Source: Uliginosibacterium gangwonense DSM 18521
Lineage (GTDB): Bacteria; Pseudomonadota; Gammaproteobacteria; Burkholderiales; Rhodocyclaceae
NCBI RefSeq assembly: GCF_000373965.1
Contig: NZ_KB892837.1
Span: 904 to 64,903, forward strand
Direction: 5' to 3'
Length of the DNA stretch: 64,000 nucleotides
The number at the start of each line of letters is the position of its first letter. The stretch's first letter is position 1. The notes under the pieces were generated by a model, which ran no database searches, was not told the origin of the DNA, and was given only the letters and a program-made list of their open reading frames with translations. Positions 1-7,607 of the stretch are shown in pieces. The position numbers were made by a program, and so were the translations under genes.

Positions 1-653
1 TGGTCGGCGAGGATGAGGCGGTGGTGGCTGTCTTGGTGTTCGAAGTGGTAGTTGATGCCCCACTCTTGCAGGAGCCGGGTGAGGAAGTCGTAGTCGGTTT
101 CGTTGTATTGGACGCAGTAGTCGCGGACGGGATAGGTTTCGATCAGGCGTTTTTCAACGGGGAAGGGATAGTCTGCGAGGACGGCATCAATGATCTGGAC
201 AGGGGTTTGGTCCTGAAAGACTTTGCAGTCGGTGGTGAGTGTGGCTAGATGCAGCCAGGGACGGAGCGTGAGTTCATAGAGGGCATGACGGCTGTCTTCG
301 CCTAGGAAGCGGGCATCGGTGATGAGTGCGTTGATCTCCCGCACGCCTGCACCTTGATTGACAGCTCCCGCTGCACCCGAGAGCCCTTCCATGAAGTGCC
401 CATAGCCTTCGAGTTCGATCTGGCAGCTGATCTCTTGACCGATGAAGCTGTCTAACGCGTAGTTGCTCCCCAGCCCGGCTTTGAAGTTGAGCGCATCGGG
501 AGTTTGTAAGGTGAGGGTGTATTCGAAGAGGGCATTGATGCCTTCGTGACCTTCGAGCTTCAGCGGCACCAGGGCAGGCTGGCCCAGCACGTCTGGGATG
601 GCGAGGCTTTGGACAGACAAGGCACGCGAACTGGCAAACAGATTGATAGACAT
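1..653 (-). CDS. vgrG: VgrG, type VI secretion spike protein (5' part; runs off window)
   Basis: The first ~217 codons of a VgrG trimer-forming spike, which caps the Hcp tube of a type VI secretion system and carries effectors. Seen: the protein starts MSINLFASSRALSVQSL and ends at the window edge in the family hallmark QYNETDYDFLTRLLQEWGI followed by HFEHQD, which belongs to the gp27-like N-terminal domain. The start at 653 is fixed by a strong ribosome site (GGAGGAG) nine bases upstream. The gp5-like needle and any effector extension lie outside the window. No other T6SS gene is visible, so this may be an orphan vgrG, often a carrier of toxin cargo; that is inference. The frame is open throughout with codon use like its neighbours. 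Confidence 0.88.
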   Translation of the reverse strand, partial: MSINLFASSRALSVQSLAIPDVLGQPALVPLKLEGHEGINALFEYTLTLQTPDALNFKAGLGSNYALDSFIGQEISCQIELEGYGHFMEGLSGAAGAVNQGAGVREINALITDARFLGEDSRHALYELTLRPWLHLATLTTDCKVFQDQTPVQIIDAVLADYPFPVEKRLIETYPVRDYCVQYNETDYDFLTRLLQEWGINYHFEHQDSHHRLILAD

Positions 654-802
654 TCGTTCTACTCCTCCGAGTGGAGAAGTATATACAAACATCATTCACA
701 CTTGTTTGCAGAATCCGTGTTTTTGACCAGCGGTTGAAAATGAATCAAGGCACGACTCCCTGATCAGCCCGCTCGCACTTGCCTGATGGCTAAGCAGGAG
801 TT

Positions 803-1228
803 TTAGCCGGGTGACGTGTTCCAGGGATTCAACCCCTTCACCTGGGCTGCTTCGTAAGGAGCTGTATCACGTGAAGCCACAAGGAACCCATGGGATACCG
901 CTATCGCAGCAATATACCCATCAGGCGTTGGAAATCCACGGCCCCGAGTCCGGGCCAGAGCTGCCAGTTCTGCATATCGTTTGGCAGCATCGACATCGAA
1001 TGGCAGCACCCTGTCCCTGAACATCCCCAAAAGCCCATCAACCGCTTTCGCCAAGGCATCTTTCCGCTTACCGGCTGGCAAACTGGCAACACCAAATAAC
1101 AATTCCGCCACCGTTACACTGGTGATGTACAGTGTTTCCGCCATCTGCTCATTGAGCCACGTCCGGACAGTCGGGTTAGGTTCGGGCTTGAGCGCCTCAG
1201 AGACTACATTGGTATCCAGGACAATCAT
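803..1228 (-). CDS. PIN-domain ribonuclease toxin (VapC/FitB-like)
   Basis: A 141-residue PIN-domain protein, the toxin half of a type II toxin-antitoxin pair; family members are Mg-dependent RNases that cut tRNA or other RNAs. The acidic residues expected of the active site are visible: Asp in LDTN near residue 5, Glu in TVAELLFG near residue 42, Asp in TPDGYIAA near residue 104 and a late Asp in SRDTAPY. The ATG overlaps the TGA of the antitoxin by four bases (ATGA), implying translational coupling. The RGRGFPTPDGYIAAIA segment and ending are typical of the FitB/StbB branch. Residues look intact, so it should be active unless neutralised. Confidence 0.87.
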   Translation of the reverse strand: MIVLDTNVVSEALKPEPNPTVRTWLNEQMAETLYITSVTVAELLFGVASLPAGKRKDALAKAVDGLLGMFRDRVLPFDVDAAKRYAELAALARTRGRGFPTPDGYIAAIAVSHGFLVASRDTAPYEAAQVKGLNPWNTSPG

Positions 1229-1473
1229 TCAAACCTCATCGGCTCTGCGGGAATTCGACCTCTCGCCTGCTCCAACGCTTCAATGTCTTCGTTGGTCAGC
1301 CCACTGGACTGCCCCAAAGCAGCGAGCGCGTCACCGATACGCACGCGCCTTTCAGGTTTGACTGCATTGGCCAGAATTTCTCTTACTTCCGCCTCGGTAC
1401 TTCGCCCGTGAAGCGCGGCCTGTACCCGAAGTGCGCGATGCACCTCTTCAGGCAAATTTCGAACGGTCAGCAT
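1225..1473 (-). CDS. Ribbon-helix-helix antitoxin (FitA/VapB-like)
   Basis: Antitoxin partner of the downstream PIN toxin. The N-terminus (MLTVRNLPEEVHRALRVQA) is a FitA/Arc-type ribbon-helix-helix DNA-binding segment; the C-terminal half (residues ~45-80) would wrap the toxin. Upstream in-frame ATGs exist at 1497 and 1479, but the Shine-Dalgarno GGAGGT at 1483-1488 lies inside the longest version and sits only three bases from 1479, so 1473 (spacing nine) is the better start. The protein should bind the palindrome at 1512-1538 and repress its own operon, as FitAB does. Confidence 0.85.
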   Translation of the reverse strand: MLTVRNLPEEVHRALRVQAALHGRSTEAEVREILANAVKPERRVRIGDALAALGQSSGLTNEDIEALEQARGRIPAEPMRFE

Positions 1474-1511
1474 GCCCATATGACCTCCTCGCCTCATAGA
1501 TTTGATTGCAA

Positions 1512-1538
1512 TGCATTCATTTTATGATAATGAATGCA
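1512..1538. promoter_or_regulatory. Palindromic operator/promoter of the toxin-antitoxin operon
   Basis: A perfect 9-bp inverted repeat, TGCATTCAT and ATGAATGCA, with a 9-bp AT-rich spacer, 40-65 bases upstream of the antitoxin start. Position and symmetry fit an autoregulatory operator for a ribbon-helix-helix antitoxin; the spacer probably holds the -10 region. Binding itself is inferred. Confidence 0.65.
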
Positions 1539-1591
1539 AAACTACAATGCTTGTCCGTGTAAAACCACAAGCGAGTTGATCTTCTCAAATG

Positions 1592-1626
1592 AAAAAGCCC
1601 GACACTCTGATGAGCGCGGGCTTTTG
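1592..1626. terminator. Bidirectional Rho-independent terminator
   Basis: A-rich 5' flank, stem AAAAGCCCG pairing with CGGGCTTTT, and T-rich 3' flank on either strand. It lies just beyond the stop of the DUF1640 gene (minus strand) and upstream of the toxin-antitoxin promoter, insulating the two. Confidence 0.75.
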
Positions 1627-1645
1627 GCGTGTAAGTGACTTCGGA

Positions 1646-1981
1646 TCAGTGAATGAAAAGTTTGAGAAAAACGGCCACGTTCAGGGTAATTGTAAAGCCG
1701 ATCATCCACTTGAGTAGATTGATTGACCCTTCCACCTTAGCAAACCCCACATCCATCTTGGATTCCAAGCGTTGTTCAACCTTCTCAACACGCAGATCAA
1801 CGGCTTTGATCTGAGTGCTCAAGTTTCTCTCCAAGGCACTCAAATCATGAGGAAAAGCCACCGCTCGACCCAAAACATCAGCCAAAATTTTGGCTTGTGC
1901 TTCAGCCTGAGAGGCCGGAACTCCAGCTGTCTCAAGTTTCTTCGCGTAATCGAGTGTGTCAAACGGAATGCTCATTGCCAT
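1646..1981 (-). CDS. DUF1640-like coiled-coil protein with C-terminal membrane anchor
   Basis: A 111-residue protein of the DUF1640 (CCDC90-like) type. Seen: PFDTLDYAKKLETAGV at the N-terminus (family signature), a central heptad-rich region (SALERNLSTQIKAVDLRVEK, then KVEQRLESK) predicted as coiled coil, and a C-terminal hydrophobic helix (WMIGFTITLNVAVFLKLF). The start at 1981 follows AAGGAG at good spacing; longer reading to 2104 has no ribosome site. Function unknown; relatives are often encoded near mobile elements. A terminator lies immediately downstream. Confidence 0.7.
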   Translation of the reverse strand: MAMSIPFDTLDYAKKLETAGVPASQAEAQAKILADVLGRAVAFPHDLSALERNLSTQIKAVDLRVEKVEQRLESKMDVGFAKVEGSINLLKWMIGFTITLNVAVFLKLFIH

Positions 1982-2188
1982 CAGTCGCTCCTTGGATAAA
2001 TAGTAGCAGAAACCCGACGGTAAATCGCACCTCCCAGGGGAAATGGATTCCCGTGGGAGTGATTGAAAAATTGACAGAGCCCTGGCCACCGAGGTGGCGT
2101 GCAAGTTTCAAGGGCTGACTCGCAGCTGACCCAACTCAATGCGAGCTGGGGACCTACACAACATCAATACCGATTCTGCCACAACCCA

Positions 2189-2602
2189 TTACGCTTCAGG
2201 CATAGCAGCCAAGGCAAGACGATGCGCTTCATCAAGATCTTCCTGAGAGAGGCTGCATTTTCCTGCGCTTGCTATCCGGTAGGTCATCACCAAGGCTTCA
2301 CACGCCCTGAATGCCTTCACTCGTTGCTGAATCAATCTTGCCCCATCTTGAACAATGAAGTCCGCCACGGGCGCAATCCGGAATGTCACATTGTAACCAG
2401 GTGCAGTGATGTACCGATCATCCAGCAAGGGAAGCAAGACGATGTTGTCGCCAATTGTGCCACGGTCATATTCCTCCTGGGCGATATTTGCCACCTGTTC
2501 GGCAGAATAGGCCCAGACGCCAACAGTTACCTTGTGCGTGCAAGGCACCTCATAACTGACTTCATAACGGCGTAGATGCTCTTGAGTTTCCGGCTTCGGC
2601 AT
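2189..2602 (-). CDS. Hypothetical protein, last gene of the ICE-like block
   Basis: A 137-residue soluble protein I do not recognise. It begins MPKPETQEHLRRYEVSYEV and reads as a mixed alpha/beta protein with no membrane segment or metal motif. The start at 2602 is set by GGAGGT eight bases upstream; the longer reading (to 2635) would cross the structured leader. The segment VGVWAYSAEQVANIAQEEYD resembles the 'sensing' beta-alpha unit of small ICE accessory proteins but gives no function. It follows the SNF2 helicase in the same direction, separated by a leader hairpin, and is probably co-transcribed with it. Confidence 0.7.
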   Translation of the reverse strand: MPKPETQEHLRRYEVSYEVPCTHKVTVGVWAYSAEQVANIAQEEYDRGTIGDNIVLLPLLDDRYITAPGYNVTFRIAPVADFIVQDGARLIQQRVKAFRACEALVMTYRIASAGKCSLSQEDLDEAHRLALAAMPEA

Positions 2603-2665
2603 AGGGTTGACCTCCAAAATATTGTGCGACCCCACTCCCTCTGGAGTGGAACCGCACAGGGTGGG
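2603..2665 (-). promoter_or_regulatory. Structured intergenic leader L1
   Basis: Nested hairpin in the mRNA strand: outer stem TGTGCG/CGCACA (2653-2658 with 2623-2628) enclosing CCACTCC/GGAGTGG (2643-2649 with 2632-2638), followed by the GGAGGT ribosome site of the 137-residue gene. It belongs positionally to the leader series described in the findings, but here I see no clear pairing to the ribosome site. Confidence 0.55.
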
Positions 2666-2707
2666 AATGAAAATGTGAAGTGAAAACGAACTACTGACTG
2701 CCCTGCC

Positions 2708-4984
2708 CTACGCAACCAAACGCTTGGCCAGGGCCACTTCAATGCTGTCGTCGTTTTGATTGAGCACATCAAGGCCAGAATCGGGCATATCGCCGGATGT
2801 TGACTGTGAGACCGCGATCTTCTTGGCCATCAATTCCAGGCACTGCATCTGGGCCGATTTGGCATACCCGAAGAAGTACACTCGCACCTCCTCTGTCTGC
2901 CCGATCCGCCAGGAGCGGCGTGCTGCTTGCTGAAGTGTGTACACGTTGAAACCCGATTGTAAGAATGCAATTGTTGGGAACTCCAATAAATCAAGGCCTG
3001 TTTTGACAAGTTCCGGGTTTGTTATCAGGACATCAATGCCTCGATCAACCTGGTCTGCCACCCAGTCCTCACGCTTGACCGCTTCCACGCTCGCGCGCAA
3101 CACCGCCACGCGCAAGCCTGCGGCTTCCAACTGCACCTTGAGCCGTGCCGTCGTGTCCCGCGTGCCGGTATAGACCGAATACGCCAACACTCGACGCCCT
3201 GCAGCTTTCTCACGCTTGCAAAGCTCAAGCAGCGCTTGTTCCTTGGGCATGAGCTCGTTGTCAGAAAACAGCGCTTTCTGAAACGCCAGCATGTGACCGC
3301 TTCGTGGATGACACACGCGTTCATCTCTGAAGCAGCAATCCGGCCAGGCCAGCAGCACCTGGAGCACCACACCCAACAAGGTTGGATCTCCCTTGGCCAG
3401 CGCAGCGCGCAATTCAGCAGTCAGTTTGCCTGACAGACTGTTAAATGCCGCCTCATGTTCCTCGGTCATCTCCACTTCCTCAAAGATCTCCCGATACAGC
3501 GGCAATACATTGCCGCCAATATCCGAGAGCTTGAGGAACACCGTGATGGGCAGGACGTAACGCATGATGCCCTTGGGGCCAAAACCGGCTCCCTTGGACG
3601 TACGTGCTACTTCTGCCTTGCGACCCTTGGCTGTGCGATGTGACTCACCCAGCGTTTCCTTGAACACATCTTTTAAAACGCCGTGATCGCGCATAAAAGA
3701 CATACTTGCAGTACCCAGGGTGCCACGTGCATTGATCCGATAGCCATCATCGATCATGGCGCGCGGATTCAAACGCCAGAGCAAATAGAAAAGATCGTCC
3801 GCATAACCCCCCATCAGGGTGCCGGTCAGCAGAAGGGTTTTCTTGCACTTACGTGCAAGCACTCCCATTGCTTGACCTTGAGCGGAGCCTTCGTTCTTAT
3901 ATTCGTGACCTTCATCGATAACCAACAAGCCAAAATAGCCTTGTGGCAAGTACCTTTTGATGAATTCCGTCGCCTGATAATCGCCCTGCCCGAATGAGAA
4001 TTCGGTTGTGGCCATCGCACGTTCCATCCGTGCCGCTTGCCGATCTGAAAACACCAGGTTGCCCTGCTCGTCCATCAAGTTGATGAACTCGTAGATGTTA
4101 TCGGCCAGCATGCCACTCAACATCTCCTCACCAAAGCTTGAAATGAGCCGCTCTGCGGTTTTCTCGCCAATGGTGGGCAGTTGCTGCAGAGCTTCCTGCA
4201 CGATCTCTCTACGGCTTCTTTGAGGCCTTCCCTTGCGAGTCAGCGTCCACAGCGGTGAGCGACACTTCGTGCACGCGGATTGATCACGGTTGAGCTCGAC
4301 ATTGGCCACTTCCACTGACAGAGGAATGTCAGTCCCATCCGTGAGGCGATGAGTGAGCATTTCTCCGCACTGCGGACATGCGGCATAGCGTGTGTAATGC
4401 ACCGCACCCAAGTCGTCCCGGTACATGGTGCGACGCGTTGCGAAAGATGCCTTCCAGTGAAAGCCCATTCGCATGCGAACACGGCCCAGAATAAAAAACT
4501 CGGGCACGTTGGGTCGCTCGCGCATGGCCCGCAACATGATGAGCTTACGCAGGGTGTCAGATCCGTTGAGAATCCACACGCGAGCATTGGGCACGGTCTG
4601 CTTGATTTCACGGCGCCACTTATAGACCAGGTGCGGGGGAGAAATCACCAGCGTGCGCTGGAACCCCTCCGCATCCATGATGGCTGCTGCTGCAATAGCC
4701 ATCATGGTCTTGCCCGTCCCCATTTCAGCATTGATGATGGCGGCTGGCTCATTGGCATCCACGAGCAGTGTGGAGACGGCATGAACGACATTGCGCTGGG
4801 CTGCAAAGGGTTTGCGCAAGAGCGCATCCATGATTGCATCCCGCGAGGGCCTGGCTTGCCCATCATAGATGGGAGGATTTTGGATGCGTACCGCATCCAG
4901 AAGGGCTGTGCCGTACTGACTTACAAAATCATTGAGTGCAATGGTCTGCTGCGCAGGCGCGAAGTTTTGAATCAATTGGCTCAT
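2708..4984 (-). CDS. SNF2-type DEAD/DEAH helicase with zinc-finger and HhH insert
   Basis: A 758-residue superfamily-2 helicase/translocase. Seen in order: Walker A NAEMGTGKT (~85-93), a CPQC...CTKC zinc-ribbon-like insertion (~203-241), a helix-hairpin-helix-like stretch LPTIGEKTAERLISSFG (~269-285), Walker B/DEGH box LLVIDEGHEYKNE (~353-365), TGTLMGG motif III, and a C-terminal helicase domain with the arginine-finger motif QAARRSWRIGQ typical of SNF2 enzymes. Such genes are common in the accessory part of SPI-7/PFGI-1-type ICEs; role in element replication or remodelling is inferred. The insert between motifs I and II is unusual for SNF2 proteins. It is preceded by leader L2. Confidence 0.88.
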   Translation of the reverse strand: MSQLIQNFAPAQQTIALNDFVSQYGTALLDAVRIQNPPIYDGQARPSRDAIMDALLRKPFAAQRNVVHAVSTLLVDANEPAAIINAEMGTGKTMMAIAAAAIMDAEGFQRTLVISPPHLVYKWRREIKQTVPNARVWILNGSDTLRKLIMLRAMRERPNVPEFFILGRVRMRMGFHWKASFATRRTMYRDDLGAVHYTRYAACPQCGEMLTHRLTDGTDIPLSVEVANVELNRDQSACTKCRSPLWTLTRKGRPQRSRREIVQEALQQLPTIGEKTAERLISSFGEEMLSGMLADNIYEFINLMDEQGNLVFSDRQAARMERAMATTEFSFGQGDYQATEFIKRYLPQGYFGLLVIDEGHEYKNEGSAQGQAMGVLARKCKKTLLLTGTLMGGYADDLFYLLWRLNPRAMIDDGYRINARGTLGTASMSFMRDHGVLKDVFKETLGESHRTAKGRKAEVARTSKGAGFGPKGIMRYVLPITVFLKLSDIGGNVLPLYREIFEEVEMTEEHEAAFNSLSGKLTAELRAALAKGDPTLLGVVLQVLLAWPDCCFRDERVCHPRSGHMLAFQKALFSDNELMPKEQALLELCKREKAAGRRVLAYSVYTGTRDTTARLKVQLEAAGLRVAVLRASVEAVKREDWVADQVDRGIDVLITNPELVKTGLDLLEFPTIAFLQSGFNVYTLQQAARRSWRIGQTEEVRVYFFGYAKSAQMQCLELMAKKIAVSQSTSGDMPDSGLDVLNQNDDSIEVALAKRLVA

Positions 4985-5045
4985 CGGGTCGGGAGTCCTT
5001 GTTTTAAGTTCAACGGGGACTCCATCCCCGGCAGGGATGAAAATC
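4985..5045 (-). promoter_or_regulatory. Leader L2, Shine-Dalgarno-sequestering
   Basis: In the mRNA strand a hairpin CATCCC/GGGATG (5034-5039 with 5023-5028) is followed by GGAGTCC pairing perfectly with GGACTCC (5017-5023 with 4992-4998) across an 18-base A-rich loop. The 3' arm contains the AAGGA ribosome site of the helicase gene, so the stem would occlude translation start. Confidence 0.6.
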
Positions 5046-5073
5046 CCCGCATGGGTTGATGGTGAAAATAGGG

Positions 5074-6096
5074 TTAATATTCAGAAGGCAACAACACGGT
5101 TGTGATGCTTCTGTCTGCTTCAGTAATGATCCAGATCCGGTTTGTACCTTCACAGGGGCGGGAAGCATCAATCGGATAGACCGACAGGATGCGCATCCCC
5201 TCTTCTATCGACAGACTGTTTTGTTTTGCGTCCTCAGAACAGATATCTCCCCAGTCGCCCGTTTGATGGCGTTGAAGCAATTCGGACGGCATGATGTAGC
5301 CACCAATCACCAGTTCATGCACACCGGCTGTGACAGCAATTCGACCTAATGCAAAGAGCTTCGGTTTAGCTGTTGCAGGGGTTTCGGCTCCTGATGATTG
5401 AAGGTCTAGCGGCACATCGGCGGCCTGTGCAAACGCGGCCTGGATGCGAGCTACGTAATCAGCAGGACGATCCTGCACGTCCAACGTCAAAGCGCCGTTG
5501 GCCACCGCGATGGAGATCATGATCTCAAAATGCTCACCCAATTCGATTCGGGCTGCATCAATGAGACCAATGGGCTGCATGTCACTGCCAGCCAGTGGGC
5601 GGATCAGCTTGTCACCCAAGGCTTCAATCAGAGGCGCTTGCCAATGATCTAGCAGGGCCACGCTACTGAGCGTTTGAATGCTTTGCCAACAGCGAAAACG
5701 GAACGATTCCTCTGTCTCATCAAAGCGCAACAGCAATGCACGCTTATTGGCGCGATCACTGGTAACAGCCATCGGGTCGAAGAGCCAGAGGTGGATCAAC
5801 TCCCCAAAGCTGCGTGTTTGCATCTTGCCCGAGAGCTTATCCAGTCGGTCAGCATGGCTGACCATGACCAGGTGCTTTTGGCGAGACTGTGAATCCACAA
5901 CGGTCAAGCTGTTGTGGCCTCCTTGACTGGTAGGCAAGGTGAAGGACGCCATCAATTGCAGCACAATTGCGTCGCGTCCGTAGATGGAGGCAAACAGCAA
6001 TTCCCCTGCTGCATCGCGTAATACTGCGTCGACAAAGAGATCGGGAAAGTGCTCGACGGTAAACAGCCTGGGAGGAAAAGGAGTTTGCGAAGTCAT
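5074..6096 (-). CDS. Two-domain ICE protein ending in a 'plasmid-related protein' domain
   Basis: A 340-residue protein. The last ~95 residues (from ALGRIAVTAGVHELVI to ITEADRSITTVLLPSEY) match the small conserved plasmid/ICE protein usually found alone and often mis-named 'type I restriction subunit M'; its hallmarks are the GDWGDIC segment and WIITEADRS. The first ~230 residues are not recognised; they contain no obvious catalytic motif or membrane helix. So this looks like a fusion of an unknown domain to a normally free-standing plasmid protein. Start at 6096 follows GGAG. Function unknown; co-oriented with all neighbours. Confidence 0.75.
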   Translation of the reverse strand: MTSQTPFPPRLFTVEHFPDLFVDAVLRDAAGELLFASIYGRDAIVLQLMASFTLPTSQGGHNSLTVVDSQSRQKHLVMVSHADRLDKLSGKMQTRSFGELIHLWLFDPMAVTSDRANKRALLLRFDETEESFRFRCWQSIQTLSSVALLDHWQAPLIEALGDKLIRPLAGSDMQPIGLIDAARIELGEHFEIMISIAVANGALTLDVQDRPADYVARIQAAFAQAADVPLDLQSSGAETPATAKPKLFALGRIAVTAGVHELVIGGYIMPSELLQRHQTGDWGDICSEDAKQNSLSIEEGMRILSVYPIDASRPCEGTNRIWIITEADRSITTVLLPSEY

Positions 6097-6160
6097 AAAT
6101 GCTCCATGAAAAAGGCCTGGCCTACCAGCATGCGGTAGGGACAGGCCTTGAAAAGCGTGA
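6097..6160 (-). promoter_or_regulatory. Leader L3 hairpin
   Basis: A strong stem-loop (AAGGCCTG with CAGGCCTT, inner CTACC with GGTAG) followed by a T run, directly upstream of the GGAG ribosome site of the 340-residue gene. Unlike the other leaders it resembles a Rho-independent terminator and does not visibly pair with the ribosome site; it could attenuate read-through. Confidence 0.5.
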
Positions 6161-6174
6161 TTAGGAAATTGGAA

Positions 6175-6585
6175 CTACTGAAACTGCTCCAGGTACTGAG
6201 CGGTGACAGCGAATACAGAGCAACCCGGCTCTCGGTTCGTTGCGTTCTCTGATGCTTTCATGGCCATCAGAATGGTTGGAAACCGGGCCCACGCTGCAAA
6301 CTGAGAAGGCTCTCCGAATTCTCCCGTGGTCAGGAGTCGTTCAGTGACGCCATTCGGTCGCAGTTGTGCCCCACAATAGGGAGCATCAATGCGTGCCTGC
6401 ACAATGTCGTGAGCCAGTTGGGCTACCTGCTGGAAGACCTCATCGGCGAGAAACTCGATGGGACGGCAGGCAACTTCATTTCGCATGACATGCAGCACTG
6501 CCCACGTATGGCGCAGATCCCTCAAATTCAGGAATGCAGCAATGTCACGTTTGGTATTGGGTGACGCAAAGACTTCCATATCCAT
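6175..6585 (-). CDS. Hypothetical ICE accessory protein (136 aa)
   Basis: An unrecognised soluble protein, MDMEVFASPNTKRDIAAFLN..., with a helical centre and no motif I can assign. The start at 6585 is supported by GGAGG eight bases upstream; a second in-frame ATG two codons later is possible. It sits in a run of small co-directional genes, each with its own structured leader. Confidence 0.65.
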   Translation of the reverse strand: MDMEVFASPNTKRDIAAFLNLRDLRHTWAVLHVMRNEVACRPIEFLADEVFQQVAQLAHDIVQARIDAPYCGAQLRPNGVTERLLTTGEFGEPSQFAAWARFPTILMAMKASENATNREPGCSVFAVTAQYLEQFQ

Positions 6586-6645
6586 GATGAGATCCTCCGA
6601 ATAGAGAGGAACCCATCCCAGAGGGACGAGTCCCCCTGGTGGGTG
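6586..6645 (-). promoter_or_regulatory. Leader L4, Shine-Dalgarno-sequestering
   Basis: Hairpin CAGGGGGAC/GTCCCTCTG in the mRNA strand, then TCCTC pairing with GAGGA of the ribosome site (6606-6610 with 6593-6597), loop of eight bases. Same layout as L2, L5-L8. Confidence 0.5.
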
Positions 6646-6654
6646 AGAAACAGA

Positions 6655-6960
6655 TTAGTGATGGAACTCGGCGGTGAATGACTCCACATCCAGTCCCACA
6701 GAGGCGAAGAGCTGATCAATCAGGTCTCCGTGGTGATTCAAGGGCCATGTCCCAGTTACCAATGCATCGTTTGCTTCACCGAAAGTGCGGTAGTAGCAAG
6801 CAGATTCACGGGTTTTGGGCTGACCATTTTCATCTTGCGTTCCGATATAAAAACCTTCTTCGCAGGACATGACATGCAGTTCAGCAGCGGAACCTTCTTC
6901 ATCAATGACGAAACCCAGTTCAACGGCTTGACGGCGGATAGTGTTGATAGAATTACTCAT
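6655..6960 (-). CDS. Hypothetical small acidic ICE protein (101 aa)
   Basis: Starts MSNSINTIRRQAVELGFVID and is strongly acidic; no family recognised. The N-terminal MSNS is shared with two other proteins of this block (starts at 7391 and 11515), which may reflect a duplicated leader-plus-start module rather than common function. The ribosome site TAGGAG lies inside the 12-bp stem of leader L5. Confidence 0.65.
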   Translation of the reverse strand: MSNSINTIRRQAVELGFVIDEEGSAAELHVMSCEEGFYIGTQDENGQPKTRESACYYRTFGEANDALVTGTWPLNHHGDLIDQLFASVGLDVESFTAEFHH

Positions 6961-7022
6961 TTGGCTTGCTCCTATGATCTGTTGCTAGGAGCAAGCCCCC
7001 AAGCGGGAACTTGTTCCCGCGA
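6961..7022 (-). promoter_or_regulatory. Leader L5, strongest Shine-Dalgarno-sequestering hairpin
   Basis: First hairpin GCGGGAAC/GTTCCCGC (7013-7020 with 7003-7010, two-base loop). Second hairpin: GGCTTGCTCCTA pairs without mismatch over 12 bp with TAGGAGCAAGCC (6986-6997 with 6963-6974, 11-base loop); the latter arm contains the ribosome site, nine bases before the ATG at 6960. Confidence 0.7.
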
Positions 7023-7061
7023 AGGATGAATACAAAAGTGAAGTGGAAGACTGGCTACAGG

Positions 7062-7391
7062 TCAGGCTTTGACTTGCAGTGATTTGCTGGAAAAGCAGCT
7101 TACGAAGGCGTGTACATAACGACCGATCATCCGACCGATCATTTGTGCGTGTTCAGCGCGACGGAGTGCCTGAGCGTAGCTCACGCGTTCCTGGTGCTTC
7201 GTCAGACGAAGCCGGAGGTAAATGCCAGCGTATTGTTCTCTCAGCGCAGCACCATCCTCGGATTCAAAAACTTCCAGGACAGCATGCGCAACGGTGGGAT
7301 CGTCAATCTTGCCGACGATCAGATTCCACTGCTTCAGATCAAGAGTTGCAACACTGGACAGTGCAGATTGACTGCGAGGTGAATTTGACAT
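7062..7391 (-). CDS. Hypothetical ICE protein (109 aa)
   Basis: MSNSPRSQSALSSVATLDLK...; a helical protein ending in a basic/hydrophobic tail, no family assigned. The ATG at 7391 has GGAG nine bases upstream; the longer reading from 7406 starts within the ribosome site. Its leader (L6) is a close relative of the leader of the STY4534-like gene at 10658-11515. Confidence 0.65.
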   Translation of the reverse strand: MSNSPRSQSALSSVATLDLKQWNLIVGKIDDPTVAHAVLEVFESEDGAALREQYAGIYLRLRLTKHQERVSYAQALRRAEHAQMIGRMIGRYVHAFVSCFSSKSLQVKA

Positions 7392-7530
7392 GGTGACGAT
7401 CTCCAAAAAGAAAAAGCGGGAGATCGCACGCCCCGTGACGGGAAGTGAATCTTCCCGCGTGGGTAGTAGGTACTACTGACAGTGCTCTGACTTCTTGCGA
7501 AGTGTTTCGGTTAAAAGAGCTGACCGAACC
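7392..7530 (-). promoter_or_regulatory. Leader L6: pseudoknot, GC hairpin and Shine-Dalgarno-pairing stem
   Basis: Reading the mRNA strand: P1 TTCGGT/ACCGAA (7523-7528 with 7506-7511) whose loop contains GCTCT; a small hairpin ACTTC/GAAGT; AGAGC (7484-7488) pairs back to GCTCT (7516-7520), forming a pseudoknot; then CGGGAAG/CTTCCCG (7451-7457 with 7439-7445); then CGATCTCC pairing 8 bp with GGAGATCG, the ribosome site (7419-7426 with 7397-7404). L9 has the same plan with compensatory changes. Confidence 0.7.
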
Positions 7531-7607
7531 AGAACCAGTTCTATGAACTGGGGCTACAAACTGTTTTCATTCTATGACACACCATACTTAAAAATCCAGA
7601 GGGATTT

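Noticed and set aside
4349-5059. 236-codon plus-strand frame opposite the SNF2 helicase
   Set aside because: Antisense shadow of a well-supported helicase gene.
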